Of a DNA stretch of 64,000 nt, positions 1-12,218 are shown one piece after another. Position 1 is the first letter of the stretch; the number at the start of each line of letters is the position of its first letter. The stretch lies in contig NW_019211456.1 of the NCBI RefSeq assembly GCF_002443255.2, forward strand, positions 29,323,341 through 29,387,340, read 5' to 3'. This DNA is from Varroa destructor. Lineage: Eukaryota; Arthropoda; Arachnida; Mesostigmata; Varroidae. The notes beneath the pieces were generated by a model. The model saw nothing but the letters and a program-made list of their open reading frames with translations, did no database searches and had not been told where the DNA came from. The translations under genes and the position numbers were made by a program.

Positions 1-35
1 CCGCCGCACGCAGACCCAATGGATCTTCCCTATAT

Positions 36-135
36 NNNNNNNNNNNNNNNNNNNNNNNNNNNNNNNNNNNNNNNNNNNNNNNNNNNNNNNNNNNNNNNNN
101 NNNNNNNNNNNNNNNNNNNNNNNNNNNNNNNNNNN
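36..135. other. Assembly gap (100 N)
   Basis: A run of exactly 100 N separates a 35-base contig end from the rest of the window. A round 100-base gap is the usual placeholder for a join of unknown size, so nothing can be said about continuity between bases 1-35 and the sequence after 135. Confidence 0.99.
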
Positions 136-1579
136 TGTCTAATTAAACATCTACTGCCGATAGCGGCTATGACAGAAAACTAATTAGCGGTCATCGGCTT
201 CAAACAACAACCTCCACTCGATTTGTATTAGATGGCAAATGTGGATGTGGTTATGGGGTGTTCGGTGAAAAGTTCTGGGGGCACACAGGCTAACGCTAGT
301 TGAAACAGGCACGCACGCACGCACGAAGTAGCACTTGTTACCGTGCATTGTTATCGAGAATCTGTTGGTATTTTCTGCCAGTGTACTATATACCAGTCTA
401 ATTGGCCCAGCGTTTTCTGCTAATAGGAATCTGGAAAAGCAGGTAAAAGAATTAGGCTTCTATTTAATTGTAGCGGTGGGCAACGAAAATGAATGCGATG
501 ATTATGGACGATTTGGCCAAAGCAACGTTATGCAGACATATATAAACCCATATACTGCTTCGGAGTTTCAGCTAGATATAGAGCAAAGCGTGTCCTCTAA
601 ACTTGCGTAGGCACTCCATATATTTGTCAGCTGCACGATATTTAAATGGGTCTAAAGACCGACGCGTCGGTCGATAAAGTATGCTTCGCCAGTCAAGCTA
701 AACGGAATAAAAGCCAAATATCCGAGAGTGACTACGGCTTTCATATTGCAGCGTCGCGTGATTTGACGACGTTCGCGTCAACCGTTTTTGGTGCTTCGCA
801 ATCTGAAGTTCTGTGACATTTAAGTTAGTATTGGAGAAAGATTTTTCTCATCTGAAATTTCCAGCATTAGACAGACATCTTGTAACCATCGAGTAATTCT
901 GTGATCATTTAGAGACGGTCAAAACTGTATGTAATAGAAAAATCCTTAGTGGTTATATCGGCTCCCACGCCGATATCTGGTGCTGGCTCAAGTATATTAT
1001 AAACAACCCTTTTTATTTTTAATCACCTTTTATTATTCACCTTATTAGAGAAAACTTTAGTTATTTCTCGTCACATCTATGAGAGTGCCTAATTCAAAAA
1101 CATCACATAAATTGAAATCCGCGACGAAAGCGGTAGACCTATCTGAAAATACAGATAATATCTTTAGGCAGCTTTTTGTCGTCTGTAATAAACATAACCT
1201 GCTAGGACACGCAGAAGTCGACACCTACGGCTACCTCAACGATGTCGTCCGGATCGAAGAGCTGACATGTATCAAACACTTACCGTTAGACTCGTTTATG
1301 TTATTATGCATATTATACATGATCATCATATATATATATATTTGTTTATTTTATAAGAACAGCTGGCATGGAAAACAGAGACAACAGTTCTCACAGTGTA
1401 AATATAAAGCAACATAAAGTTTATGAAACAACAGTATCCAATGTGGACTTGGTTCGATTATACTAACGAACAATGCGCTGATTTCAACATTTTAATGGTA
1501 GACTCCGGTTTCTAGAAGCGGTAGTAGTCTTGCCAGTCAACTAACCATGCTGTTTTATTTCTTCGTTCTAACGAAGTGC
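136..1579. other. Intergenic, no recognisable gene
   Basis: AT-rich sequence with a short GCAC tandem repeat (309-325, about four units). Short open frames at 335-610 (opening with TTG) and 1079-1417 have no motif, signal peptide or splice context supporting them. The second ends in a low-complexity run rich in Ile and Tyr that comes from an AT microsatellite. I see nothing else here. Confidence 0.5.
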
Positions 1580-1585
1580 TTTATT
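1580..1585 (-). terminator. Poly(A) signal of the P450 gene
   Basis: AATAAA on the minus strand (TTTATT on the plus strand), about 100 bases past the stop codon of the P450 ORF. Position and orientation fit its 3' UTR. Confidence 0.5.
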
Positions 1586-1685
1586 ACTAACTAATTAATT
1601 CTAATTAACGAGTATATTACATCATGGTACATGTATCGCATCAACTTGATTTACATTACCCTTAGCTTTTATATATTCGCAGTCG

Positions 1686-3320
1686 TCAGCCACTCCACGT
1701 ACGATTAGTATTGCTATTGATCTTCTTCTTCTTCTTATTGTTGCGTGGTTCAAAACAAACCTTCAACCCGTTTCTTGGCCTGACAATTATTTCTACAGCC
1801 AACTCTAGTTCGTCCCTTTTTTGCAGTGATTTAAGTCGAAACTTTCGCATCACCTGTGATAGGACGATCTTCATTTCCATTAGAGCGAATTTTTGCCCGA
1901 TACAATTACGTATGCCGCCCGAGAACGGAAAAAATGCAAATGGCGAATGTTCAGTTGGTACAGCGTGAGCGACACCGTCAACACGTAAAAATCGCTCCGG
2001 CCGAAACTCGAGTGGCTGTGGAAAATAATCAGGATCTCGATGGATGCCATATGAGAAAAGGTTGATTGTCGCGCCTCGTGGTACTGTGTAGCCTGCTACC
2101 TGAACATCTCTATCGATACGGCGGGCAATTACAGGCGCCGATGGGTATAACCGTTGTGACTCCTTGATTGTTGCGTCCAGATAGTGGAGGCGCTTGAGCT
2201 TTTCAATCGTGATTGGCTCATTGTCATCTTCAAACACTAAATCGAGCTCCTGGTGAATGCGCTCTTGGACTTCCGGATAAAGCCCCATCATATACAGGGC
2301 AAAACCGATCGCAGTGGCCGTCGTGTCGTGGCCAGCAAACATAAATGTATGAACTTCGTCGCGGAGACCAGTCATAGTTAACTCATCTGGCTGTTCGAGA
2401 TGAACTCTTATGAGCAAGTCAAGAAAACTCTCCGTTGCTTTCGTCGCATCAGCTTTGATAACGGCTAGTCGATCATTGATTACGTTAGTGACAAATACGT
2501 GCATTTCCTTCACCGCAGAGTTAAACTGCCTCCCCAGCGGCGTTAGATAATAGATAAAATCATTCCATAACCATGGTCTTGTGACTCGATACATGTGGGC
2601 CTGAGCAGCCCGATAGACCGCTCGTACATAGGGTTCATCAGGCTTAAGCTGAGCGTTAAGTTCGATCCCCATAGCAATCTCGGTGATGATATCGAGGCCT
2701 AAAACTTGTGACAACTGTATCACATCGACGACACCTACTAGTTTTGAGCAAAAGACGTCGGCATGCTTCTTCATGATAGGCGTAAGGTTTTCCAAAACCT
2801 TGAAGTGAAATACGGGAGTGATCAACTTCCTCCGCTTTCGATATGCGCGACCACTGCCTGTGAACAATCCACCTCCCATCCAAGGTACAAGCATGTTATA
2901 AATAAATGACTTTGATATGTTGTGGGTGTCTGACAATACCTTGGCAACGCCATCGGCCGTTGAAACAGTAACAAACGGCGTGAGGCCAAGGTAAGCCTTA
3001 AACACTTTGTGACGCCGCATCTGGAAGAACAAACCGTCGATAGCATTGAATACTCCAACATTATAATCAATCTGGGGTCCTGCGCTAACAATGGCAAAAT
3101 GCACAACAAGATTCCACACTAGTGGTATTTGGTCAAAAGGCCCTTTCATCGGAAGGAGAAGATACCACATACGTATCCAATCGCAAATGCCTCGTGTCAT
3201 TCGACCTACGCTATTAAGTAGGTACCAAACGGCAAAATACGGATAATCTAAGACGTTCGTCAGGTTAGCAAAGTGCTGTCGTACATAGCTTGCAATACGT
3301 TTGATTTTCATCTTATCCAT
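1686..3320 (-). CDS. Cytochrome P450, CYP4 clan (intronless)
   Basis: Haem-thiolate monooxygenase, probably anchored in the ER membrane, oxidising fatty acids, hormones or xenobiotics. The open frame runs upstream to 3641 (651 codons). I take the ATG at 3320 (codon 108 of that frame), which gives 544 residues, close to the roughly 500 usual for CYP4. In 651-residue numbering: a C-helix region at 253-280 (WMGGGLF...RRKL...FHF, typical of CYP4), I-helix AGHDTT at 436-441 preceded by the CYP4-type EVHTFMF, ExxR as ESQR at 494-497, PERF at 548-551, and the haem loop FSGGIRNCIG at 573-582 with Cys580. The C-helix Trp of WxxRR is Tyr267 here. The Lys-rich C-terminus comes from a CTT repeat. There are no introns, unlike the formin in this window. 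Family identity is secure; substrate and exact start are not. Confidence 0.93.
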   Translation of the reverse strand: MDKMKIKRIASYVRQHFANLTNVLDYPYFAVWYLLNSVGRMTRGICDWIRMWYLLLPMKGPFDQIPLVWNLVVHFAIVSAGPQIDYNVGVFNAIDGLFFQMRRHKVFKAYLGLTPFVTVSTADGVAKVLSDTHNISKSFIYNMLVPWMGGGLFTGSGRAYRKRRKLITPVFHFKVLENLTPIMKKHADVFCSKLVGVVDVIQLSQVLGLDIITEIAMGIELNAQLKPDEPYVRAVYRAAQAHMYRVTRPWLWNDFIYYLTPLGRQFNSAVKEMHVFVTNVINDRLAVIKADATKATESFLDLLIRVHLEQPDELTMTGLRDEVHTFMFAGHDTTATAIGFALYMMGLYPEVQERIHQELDLVFEDDNEPITIEKLKRLHYLDATIKESQRLYPSAPVIARRIDRDVQVAGYTVPRGATINLFSYGIHRDPDYFPQPLEFRPERFLRVDGVAHAVPTEHSPFAFFPFSGGIRNCIGQKFALMEMKIVLSQVMRKFRLKSLQKRDELELAVEIIVRPRNGLKVCFEPRNNKKKKKINSNTNRTWSG

Positions 3321-3641
3321 GCCTCCCGGAGTTCTGCTCAATATTGCCATATATAGATATGTATAGGAAATGATATCGGCCGGCAAGAAAGATACATTGA
3401 AACATGTTCTTATAGAAGCTCTAGGCAATATTGCGACAGCCCTCACATCTTCCTCGGAGCAAACTTCGGCGAAAATCAATAGTAGAATATAGATGCGCGC
3501 AACCACATAACAGTCATCGGTATTTAACCCGACCTTAGAACACGCAAACGCTAAGAGGATAGTCCTCACCACTGGGGCATCGTAGCGATGTACAGATGAA
3601 GTCTGGGAATCTTGAATAGGAGCTAATAGTGTTGAGTACAC
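3321..3641 (-). other. Open-frame extension upstream of the P450 start
   Basis: The P450 reading frame stays open for 107 more codons upstream of the chosen ATG, to an ATG at 3641. This stretch has no P450 similarity that I recognise, and the P450 core already has a normal-length N-terminus without it. It may be 5' UTR, an N-terminal extension, or partly intron. Confidence 0.4.
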
Positions 3642-6600
3642 AGGGATGTCACGTACGTTTAAGGATAAGGGGAGGAACGTAACAGCAGAAGAGTTTTAGT
3701 AAATTCCCCTAGCCTGCGTCGTTAGTGCCGAAGTCAGCACTTGCCGTCCTCCACGTTCACTTACTTAACACATTCGCGATCATTATCTCTGCATATACGG
3801 CTCAGGTAAGTGTTCTTTTAGCAACTCTTAACACCCCCTGTCGATACGAGAGCAGGGAGATAGCGACAGCTAGTGTACACTGTCAGGTTTTGAGATCTGT
3901 AGCATTACTGTGCCACTGCTTAAATCTAAATCAGGAGATCTTTCTGGGGAAGGAAAAAGTGAAGTAAACACTGCAAAGATCTGGCTGCTACTGGAAATGA
4001 GTCATCCGTTCCTAGCAATGGCACTATAGTACAGCGACTACTGCTTACTTGCTACGCGCCAAAGTATTCGCATTCAAAAGCAAACAAAATAAAAACAGAA
4101 TACGAAAAAGATCGTAACCATGGTGACAACGTATGAAAGGAGAAGACGTCTGTAAAAACACCATACGACGGCGATGGGGACGTCGTAGATTGGTCGTATG
4201 AATGCTTTACTGAAAATATTGATAACTGTGGCTCTAGCTATACGGTGTATGCGGCGTGTTTATAAAGCTGCTGACTTTGAATAGAGTCAAAGCGTTTATC
4301 TATAATCTTCCATGCGACTCATAGCGAAATCCTAAAATTATGCACAAGATTATAGTGCGAGTGGAGCGCGAAAAGCAAGAGAAGCTGACGGTTAGATGGA
4401 CACGCAGCTAACACTGCTGCTACGCCACATTTTAGGAAATCGATGTCTGCTTAGTAAACCATTGAGTCGAAAATTATCGGGTTGCTTTTACCGGTTATAA
4501 ACACCCACTAAACTGGTCAAAACTGTCTGGTAGATTAATCATAGCAATGTCAAGGGTCGTCGCCAGCTAACGGAGAGATTTAAACAAAAGTTAGCGATAG
4601 AAGATTTTCGATTTTATGAGGCACACGTTCATTGAGTCTAAAGCCCAGCTCTCTAATGATACTTACAACTTTGTTGTTAAAACCTGAAATAAACACGCAA
4701 AAATTTCACAATATATAGTAATGCGTAAATTTGGCCGTTATGGCTACTAGGATTTCAAAAAGGTAGAGCAATAATAACTATATATTTAAATATACCAGTT
4801 CCCTATTATTTTTGATGCGTTATTCGATTCCTATTGCCATATTGACAATTTGTATTTTGATGTTTGCTGTCCGACCAGATAGGCAAATTTGTTAAGATTC
4901 TTGGAGAAGAACCTTAGACTTCATGTTTTTAAGGCGTTGTGTGAAGTTCAGCGTTCACCTCCACGTGTGGGATTGGATGACATGAAAACTCACGTTCCAA
5001 GTTAATTTATACTCAGCGTCAAGAGGCACCTTTCATCTAATACCAAAAATAAATCTGCCGAACGTCTATTCCTATTCAAGTTTCTATTTTAAAGTTAGCT
5101 TTTTGTATATGCTCTACTTAAGTTACTTAGCCTATAGCTCGGGTTATTGATAGAAATGTGATTATTTTTTTTGAAGATTTTAATGATAAAGTTCCATTTA
5201 CTTCACATATGCTACATTACTGGACGAGGTTTTCGTTGTCAAAAGACCCCACAAAGAAGATTCGCTGACTTAAATAAGATCAGCACCCTTCGGTTGTTGT
5301 TATTTACTGTTACCGGCCTACTTTTCTTTTACAACCAATCCAATTGAATGGCAATTGGTCGTAGTACGCTTTTACAATAGTATCATCGAGAAGTGCTTTT
5401 GTTTTTTCTAGTTGGGAGAGAATCATAGATAACGTCTATCGTACGTTAATATGGAAGAAATCTATGAAGTAGCCGTAATAAGCTCGAATTAAGCAATACT
5501 TGGAGCACAGCAGAGAATATGCACCTCAATTGTTTTCAAATACGAAGTAGTGGGATAAGGATTTCTTCAACGAGTACCAGCTAGTGGACTAGAGGCGTAT
5601 ATCTTTGCGGAAGATACGTTCTATCTTCTTATTTAAATTTTAACTAAATTATCGATGCATTCTACACACATATTTCGCATACAGTCTTAACTGTTGCCAT
5701 TTTCTTTTGTTTTTTCAATGACAGAGCCAACGTTTCCATTGCTGTAGTACTTCACAGTTTAAGGCCAACAAATATCGTAGAAAGGACATGCTATTGCTTG
5801 ACAAATTTCTCGCTGCCGAAACACACTAATAGTGATCGCGTTCAATTTCTGAATCCAGCATTGATCCCTAGACTCTTCTACAAATCTTCTAGCTTTAGTC
5901 GATATAGTAGAAAAAAGAGAAACCCGCATACGTCGTTGCTTAATACGTAAGCTGATTGAAAATTAATTTTAGAAAATGAGATGTAATTAGAAAATAGAGC
6001 CCAACAATGTCCGCGTATTTTAAATATTTTAAATAATATTGTCGTCACCCATTCCTACAATGGTGATAGCATGATAGAAGAGAAACGCTATTATTAAAAA
6101 CACGATTTTTAATTTCTTGTCCAGTTAGCGCCAGATTTGTAAAACTGCGTGCCGAACCCGTTTCTAATTAGTACAACAAGCGGGCTAGAAAAGTATTTCG
6201 ACACACGTACGTGGGTAAGATGACCTTGTAGCACAACAAAAAGCCGTGTCTTCATTCATTCATCAATCAGCGGAGATCATACGTAGATCGTATGAAGGTC
6301 TCGCCTTCTCGCTCGTTCTTGACAATTCTGTGCCATCTGTACGAGGTGCATTGCGATCCACTATGCCGCAGCCTTGAATGTGCGTAGCCGCCGGGGCAGA
6401 GATAGTTTCGTAACGGTAGCTTAGGTGGTAATGTGTTGCAAACATACGATAATAACAAGTACAAAAATCGCGCCATAGATGATGGGCAACGAATAGATTA
6501 CGGCGAGGCAAACATTAGCAAAAAAACTAATACGTGTTACTGGTAACGTTATCTCTATCTGTCGCTGTTAGAACTTAAAATGCATCTCGTTTCCCCTCTT

Positions 6601-8049
6601 CTGTAAACTAACGTCAGCGGTCCGATTTCCTTTACGCTTAATTAAACCACTCACGTCCCCCCAAATCATCTGTCTATTGTTCCAGTGGGACCTACCGCAA
6701 ACAATGTAAAAAACTGTGTACAGTTGCGTAAAATAACGGAAATGTGGACCTGATAAGCCACACACGGTCTACCCAGCAATAGTTATCTTAGGACAAGGAG
6801 ATACCGAGCTCAGCTGCTGAATATGAATAAGACTATGAGAAATTAAATTTTGTTCATTTTATCAATAGATCGACTGAAACGCTGAGTAACGGTACGCATC
6901 TAACTAACATGCTTCGTTAAGCAAACGAATTGTTCTGGCTTTAATTTTTGCAATATTGTATTTGTGTAGTGAAAGGGACGGTTAACATATCCCAGTAACT
7001 TAAGGACTGCGCATTCCGTATGGCCACCAAAAGTTACCGACTCAACCTACAATGAAACAACTAATAAACCCTTTGACATTTTATCAAATACTATAAAGAT
7101 ACATGTTTTCCAGTTACTATTTTGGCTGTCGCTTTATTACGTCCGCATGATAAATCACAGCGCCTTTAAGCTAAACAGCCACCATCTGTCGGGTTCGATT
7201 GACGCCACTCTAGCCTCAGCCAACGGATGAATTAGCATCGGGCAAATACAATGGAAATTGGCCAGCTAGTGTACATGTAAAATAATGCAACTTCAATAGA
7301 TTTAACGGTATTTCTTTTGCAGAATCAAACTGCATGGAAAGAGTAGGCTCGAAACGATCCAGGCATACCGTAAAGCTGTCAACGGATCGAGAGCAGACAT
7401 CAATTTTTTATTTCTAGGACCTCGAATGTTTCAAGGAACGTGTGCAGGGTATTTGCTAGCAGTTGATGTATGTTATGGGATCCACTAAATGTTCAACCAG
7501 TGCAATCATTATACACTAAATAGGATTATTGTCAATAGTTAGACCTAGTTTGTGTCCTTCGTGCACAGTAATTTACTACTCAAGTTAGCAGGTCGTGTGC
7601 AGCGAAACGAACCGTCTTCGAGCAGCGTTTGACAAAGTTAGCTTACAATTACGACGGGTCCACGAAAGTAAACTGTATACGCACACCTTATTGTAAAATA
7701 CGGCAATTTTTCAAAAATCCTTTCTAGTATTTACAACGAGCAGTTGTAATTAACAAAATAATCGGCCATTTCCCCTATGCAGAGCTTCAATATTGGTTTT
7801 CACGAGTCATAATCTATTAGGAGTAGTATTATTACGGTCGCATATATTTTCGATACATTTTTTAATCTTTTTCGAGAAGCAAGCAGAATAAATATGTCTG
7901 TGGTCGATATGTCATACATTTAAATGCCGCCACAGGTTCTAGACAAATCGTAAATTGATTTTGTCACGTTTTTATTCGCTCTACTGGGTACTACAGGATG
8001 CACTACCAGCGGTAGGTCTCGTTCTCAACATATGCAGAACATGCTTTAG
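3642..8049. other. Intergenic, no recognisable gene
   Basis: About 4.4 kb of AT-rich sequence with stops in all frames and only short chance ORFs (for example two overlapping minus-strand frames at 6263-6511). I found no splice-bounded conserved exon, tRNA or tandem array in it. Confidence 0.5.
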
Positions 8050-8800
8050 GAAAGAAGATCCGCAACATGTCAGCCATTCTCAGTTATACGCCAGACAGCT
8101 CAAGCAATCGCTGAAAGAGAAGAAGTTTTGATTGTACCTCAACTCCCCAATCTAGTTGGCTTATCCTCAAAGCAGAGCGGTTTCGACACTTCTACGGATG
8201 AATGCAATATCCAAAAAGCTGTTCCACTGTCTTCTGACTACTTTCCATTTCCAAGAGATAAATCGCAAGTCAGTGGTTTGTTTCTGTAAAGGAGACATTT
8301 ATTTGACGAGACCTATTAGATAAGGCGTGGCCTCCATACAGAATAGCAGGGCTGCGTCATCAGCCTACACGAGAAAAGATTTCGCATCGTTTACCGGTAA
8401 GAGATTGTTTGCGAAGAAAATAAGCAGCGGCGACTGCAAAATGGATCCCGGTGGATTACCTCGCATTAAATAAACCCGATTTGACAGAGTTCGGTGGGCT
8501 CGTCCGTGTATTACAAGGAAAGGGTAAACAGACAAGTCGAGGTTTCATCCGTCCTACTCCGATTTGTGAATTAGAAGTCAACGTATGCGTTTTCAGCATC
8601 GAGCAACGCTATCAAACCTTGAACATTTCGATCTAGGCCTTCCAAGAGAAGCTGCTAACGTTCGCACACACAAAGTGAGATTTCTTTGTTTTAACAAACT
8701 ACTCGAAACGCAAAATCTCTGTTTGTATCCCGTTTCCCAGTGTTTAACTTGAATACCCCACTGGTGGAATAACCAGCCTAGCACTTAAGAGTCCGGCCAA
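8050..8800 (-). mobile_element. Decayed LINE (non-LTR) reverse transcriptase fragment
   Basis: Reading the minus strand, hallmark RT blocks appear in order. First comes a FDSV block at about 8606-8620 (the AFDSV region carrying the first catalytic Asp in related RTs). Next is GNPPGSILQSPLL from about 8462 down to 8424 (the G-PQGS-L-PLL block). Last is ADDAALLFC at about 8340-8364 (the FADD/YADD active site), where the preceding aromatic codon is TAG. Several stops and frameshifts separate the blocks, so this is an inactive relic of a Jockey/CR1-like LINE. The boundaries are approximate, and minus-strand frames up to 9608 might be part of the same element. Confidence 0.65.
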
Positions 8801-9063
8801 ATCACTTCATCTAATACCGTATCAGAGTTCAACATCAGTCCACATACAGGATTACCTTTATTCCGCAACACGAAAGACCGTGCAATTTTTCTATATACGA
8901 ATCCAAACAAACCATAGCCGACTTGAATGTACAGGAGGGACATGATATTATCTATGGCGTCTGGTTTCTACCACCTAAACTCTTGTCTGAAGCATGGTCA
9001 TTTGAGTGTATGTTCACAGAAAATATGGCTTTCATTTTCGTATGATTCGGGCGAGAAAGTATC

Positions 9064-9608
9064 TTGCCCGTTCTTTATGTAATGCCCCAGTGGTGCGTCG
9101 CGACCCAACGCCATTTTTTCTCGTCGACTTATCTTAATGCACTTGTCAAGCTACTACCAGATAAGACAGCCCGCGATATCTTATTGAGTGGGTATTGCGC
9201 TGACTTTCTGTTCCTGTCGTATTCCTTTTTTCGGTCTGTTATCAGAAATGAAAAGCAAGAGCCTATTAAGGAAGCGAAACAGGTTGTCAGCAGTCAGCTG
9301 CTTCCTATTACGAGAAGAGGTCACTTGTTCGACAAAAACCGGACTCAGCAAAAGATCTTGCAAATCTTTCTAAGGGCTCTTTTAGTCTGCTTTCTCGTAC
9401 CTAAAAATGCTAGCCGTTGCTCGGCGATAGTCAAGAAAGGTGCCTTATCGATGGATTCGACACGATCAAGTATCACTAGCGAACTACAACCGGATTTCCC
9501 AAATTGCAGCCAGCCCGTTGCTTCATGGGCCATAACGCCATTCTTCATGTGCCAATTCGATTTTTCCACTTCGATTAATATCTCTAGAGATTGACGGTCA
9601 GTTAGCAA
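9064..9608. other. Open frames on both strands, unidentified
   Basis: A 176-codon plus frame (9064-9594, opening with TTG) overlaps an 87-codon minus frame (9345-9608, ending in KQTKRALRKICKIFC). Neither has a motif I recognise. The minus frame lies upstream of, and on the same strand as, the RT relic at 8.05-8.8 kb, so it may belong to the region before the RT domain. This is a suggestion only. Confidence 0.2.
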
Positions 9609-9969
9609 TAACGCAGTATCTATATATTTAGTATAAAGTAGAAACTATATATGTAAAGGGTAATCGGTACCGGATTTTAGTTTTGCCCAAGCTTAATTAT
9701 TTAGCTAACTTATTTTTTCAAATGTACATTATCGCTATAATCGTATAGACAGTATTAGATAGATAAAAATGCTTTCTACGTAAATACGTAATAATTTACA
9801 CATAGTCTAGATATATTTAAAAACTAGTGACATATACAAATTTTAGACAGAAATATATAACAAAAACCATTTGTTTGTTAGAAACCACTCCTCTCTGTGA
9901 TGATTTTTTTTTTGTCTCAAAATATGTGAGTGTTCAACACCGGTTACAAGTGTATAAGTATAGGTCTAT

Positions 9970-10263
9970 ATGACTCAGATCTGCGGCTTACTACTTCTAT
10001 TACTACCGTTATCAACAGAATCTGCTGGCGGAACGCCTATACTGCTGACCTTGGCACCGAGTCGACAACAACTCACACAAACACAGCTGGAAAGATCCGA
10101 TAGCCTGGGGCATGTTTTACTGACGTCAACCAATATACCAAGCTACGGTCATGTCTTTAGATCACAAGAAGCAAGCAGGCATTCTACGCTACCACAACAA
10201 TACTTATTTAAATATTTTGTATTTCCTACATTCTCATTCTGTGTTTTTTTTGGCTCTCTATAA
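9970..10263 (+). CDS. Possible small secreted protein or first exon of one
   Basis: A 97-codon ATG ORF. Its N-terminus resembles a signal peptide: a short polar start, a run of Leu (LLLLLLP, residues 7-13) and a small-residue region (STESAGG, residues 15-21) suited to signal-peptidase cleavage. The mature part has no cysteine pattern, and its C-terminal third turns low-complexity and aromatic, as translated AT-rich DNA does. A real product might therefore be shorter or splice out early, but I could not find a convincing donor. No family is recognised. Confidence 0.2.
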   Translation: MTQICGLLLLLLPLSTESAGGTPILLTLAPSRQQLTQTQLERSDSLGHVLLTSTNIPSYGHVFRSQEASRHSTLPQQYLFKYFVFPTFSFCVFFGSL

Positions 10264-12089
10264 CACGTATGGTAATGTATGTTAAATACAAGCGTGATGT
10301 TCTTGACACAGCGTTGGTACTGGTTACGAGCTGTATGGTCATCGCGTATGGTTACTTCATGCCCCTTGCCTCGTTGCAGGGAATAGCCGCCGTGAAGTTT
10401 CACTACGGAAGATAACCACTGGGCTACTATTTATCCCAGCCGGGAACAAAAAAATTGGAAAAACTCGTGTGGGCCTTGTCAGATAGTGTATTATAGAGAG
10501 CAGTTGTGACATTTAGTCTATTTTGTATGCTACATCAATTTAACATCATCAAATAACCTCCAAAAGAACTGGAGTTGTCTGGTTATCAAACTGGTTAGGA
10601 AAAACTAATGTTGACTGCTTAAAACTTTCAAGTCAAGTAGCTTCAGTTCTCAGCGACGTAGTAGCAGAAAAAAAAACAGATCAAAGAAGAAAGACTCGGT
10701 TACAGCGCCCAAGCTAATCCAGCTCTCAAACGACTGCACTCCCAGCAGGGATTCGCAGGGTCAGAACAACCGCTGGCCGTTGATATGAAAAGATAGATCA
10801 GACCTTATCTTCCAATTCCCTTAGGATCACTAAATCTATCGCTTCCGAAATAAAATAAAAAGAAAGAAAGAAAAAAAAACGGTTCCGGGACAGGCAATAC
10901 ACTGGCCGGACTTGCTGATGCCCAGTAAACCAGGCTGAACTAGATTAGTATCCAGTTTGCTGTGTTTCCCGCAATTGATTGGCAGATTTATATATAAAAT
11001 ACCAATGTAGCATCCGAACTATTTGCTTATGATGGCCTGCCTTGTAAAACGAACTTCACGCAGTATTGAGGGCTATCGACGAACACGTGTTCATTATATC
11101 GAACCTCTTGGCGACCTAAAGCAGCGTGTGTGCTATACGACCAAGTGTCTTCAACACGACGTCGCATGTCATCCGAAGAAGAACACTATGACAAAAAACG
11201 GCGCTGTTTTTTATTTTAACATCGTATGCAAACGAGTGCTATTGGAAATGTCGTTATTATGCTACAGAACATTTATAGGAAAGGCCACAGAAAATTTGCA
11301 AGTAATTTAAAATTTTACAACACACGCCAAAAATAGTACTAAGCTCACTGAAATGTTTACCTCTAAATCAAATGTCAGTTTTTTGCGGTGTCAGTCCACT
11401 TGGACTTCTCAACGGTATCACCACACTAAGTGGCAACAACAAAAGTTGAAAACTTCATGGTGTTGTTATGTTCGACTTCCTATCTCGCCTTGTCGCGAAG
11501 CTACCCATTGTCTACCTGTCAAGGATGCTTTGCCAATATATGTACGTATTCCATACAAGTATGTGCCAACTGATAGCTTGTCTTAAACAGTTCCTTTACT
11601 CGAGTGAGCCATGCATAAGTCTGCCACTGATACAAACCAATGTAAAAAAATTAAATTTTAATTTAAATTTAATTGTAAAGACTAAGAACAAAGAAGGTGA
11701 AATCTGTACACGAATATATATATATATATATACATATATTGTCTTTTATATTTGCTAGTACAGCTTTCTTTCATTTAGAAGCTAGTCGTAGTTAGGGTCT
11801 CGGATCGTAATCTGTGGTTCCGAGACACGATTTCGTAGTTAGTCGGTTAAAACTATCACCGCTACCAATTGATATAGTTTCCTCTATACACTTCCGCAAA
11901 CGACACCAAAGGCTGTACGCATTCCTCTTTATTCGGTTCTTCTGCAACTTCCCAATAGAAACATAACCCCAAGGGGTACAACGGCTGAAACCGTATCCCG
12001 AGGCAATCCGAGGGATCTGTTCGCGTTTTTGCTGGTGCCGCCGTGGCCGCTGTCCCTCGCTCTTCATCTCGCGAAAATTTTTTTCTTAC
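10264..12089. other. Intergenic or intronic, no recognisable gene
   Basis: AT-rich, with A-rich runs near 10668 and 10860 and a TA microsatellite at 11714-11732. If the candidate exon at 12090-12218 is real, this is its first intron. Short ORFs at 11023-11310 and 11353-11758 are compositionally unremarkable. Confidence 0.4.
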
Positions 12090-12218
12090 TTTTTTGTTCC
12101 TGCTCTTAGACAGTTTCTTTTTCTGTATCCACACGTTGTCTCCTCTACTAGCAGTGTTGCTTTCTGCAACAGCCCCCGCGTTCTTCAGGCCTATCTTCCT
12201 TTTTCGCGGGATCGACAT
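12090..12218 (-). CDS. Candidate first coding exon, Lys/Arg-rich N-terminus
   Basis: On the minus strand, an ATG with A at -3 opens exactly 43 codons and runs to a strong donor (AAAAAA then GTAAGA) in phase 0. The peptide starts MSIPRKRKIGLKN and ends KKKLSKSRNKK. It carries two basic clusters like nuclear localisation signals (residues 5-8 and 33-43). It sits at the downstream edge of the GC-rich island, as expected for a 5' exon with a GC-rich 5' UTR. The frame reads on past the donor to 11862, but that part looks like intron. I could not find the following exon (the minus frame at 9.35-9.6 kb does not match in phase), so the gene's identity is unknown. Confidence 0.35.

Noticed and set aside
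11862..12089. Continuation of the minus frame beyond the donor at 12089
   Set aside because: It follows a strong GTAAGA donor and reads into sequence with no conserved features; more likely intron.
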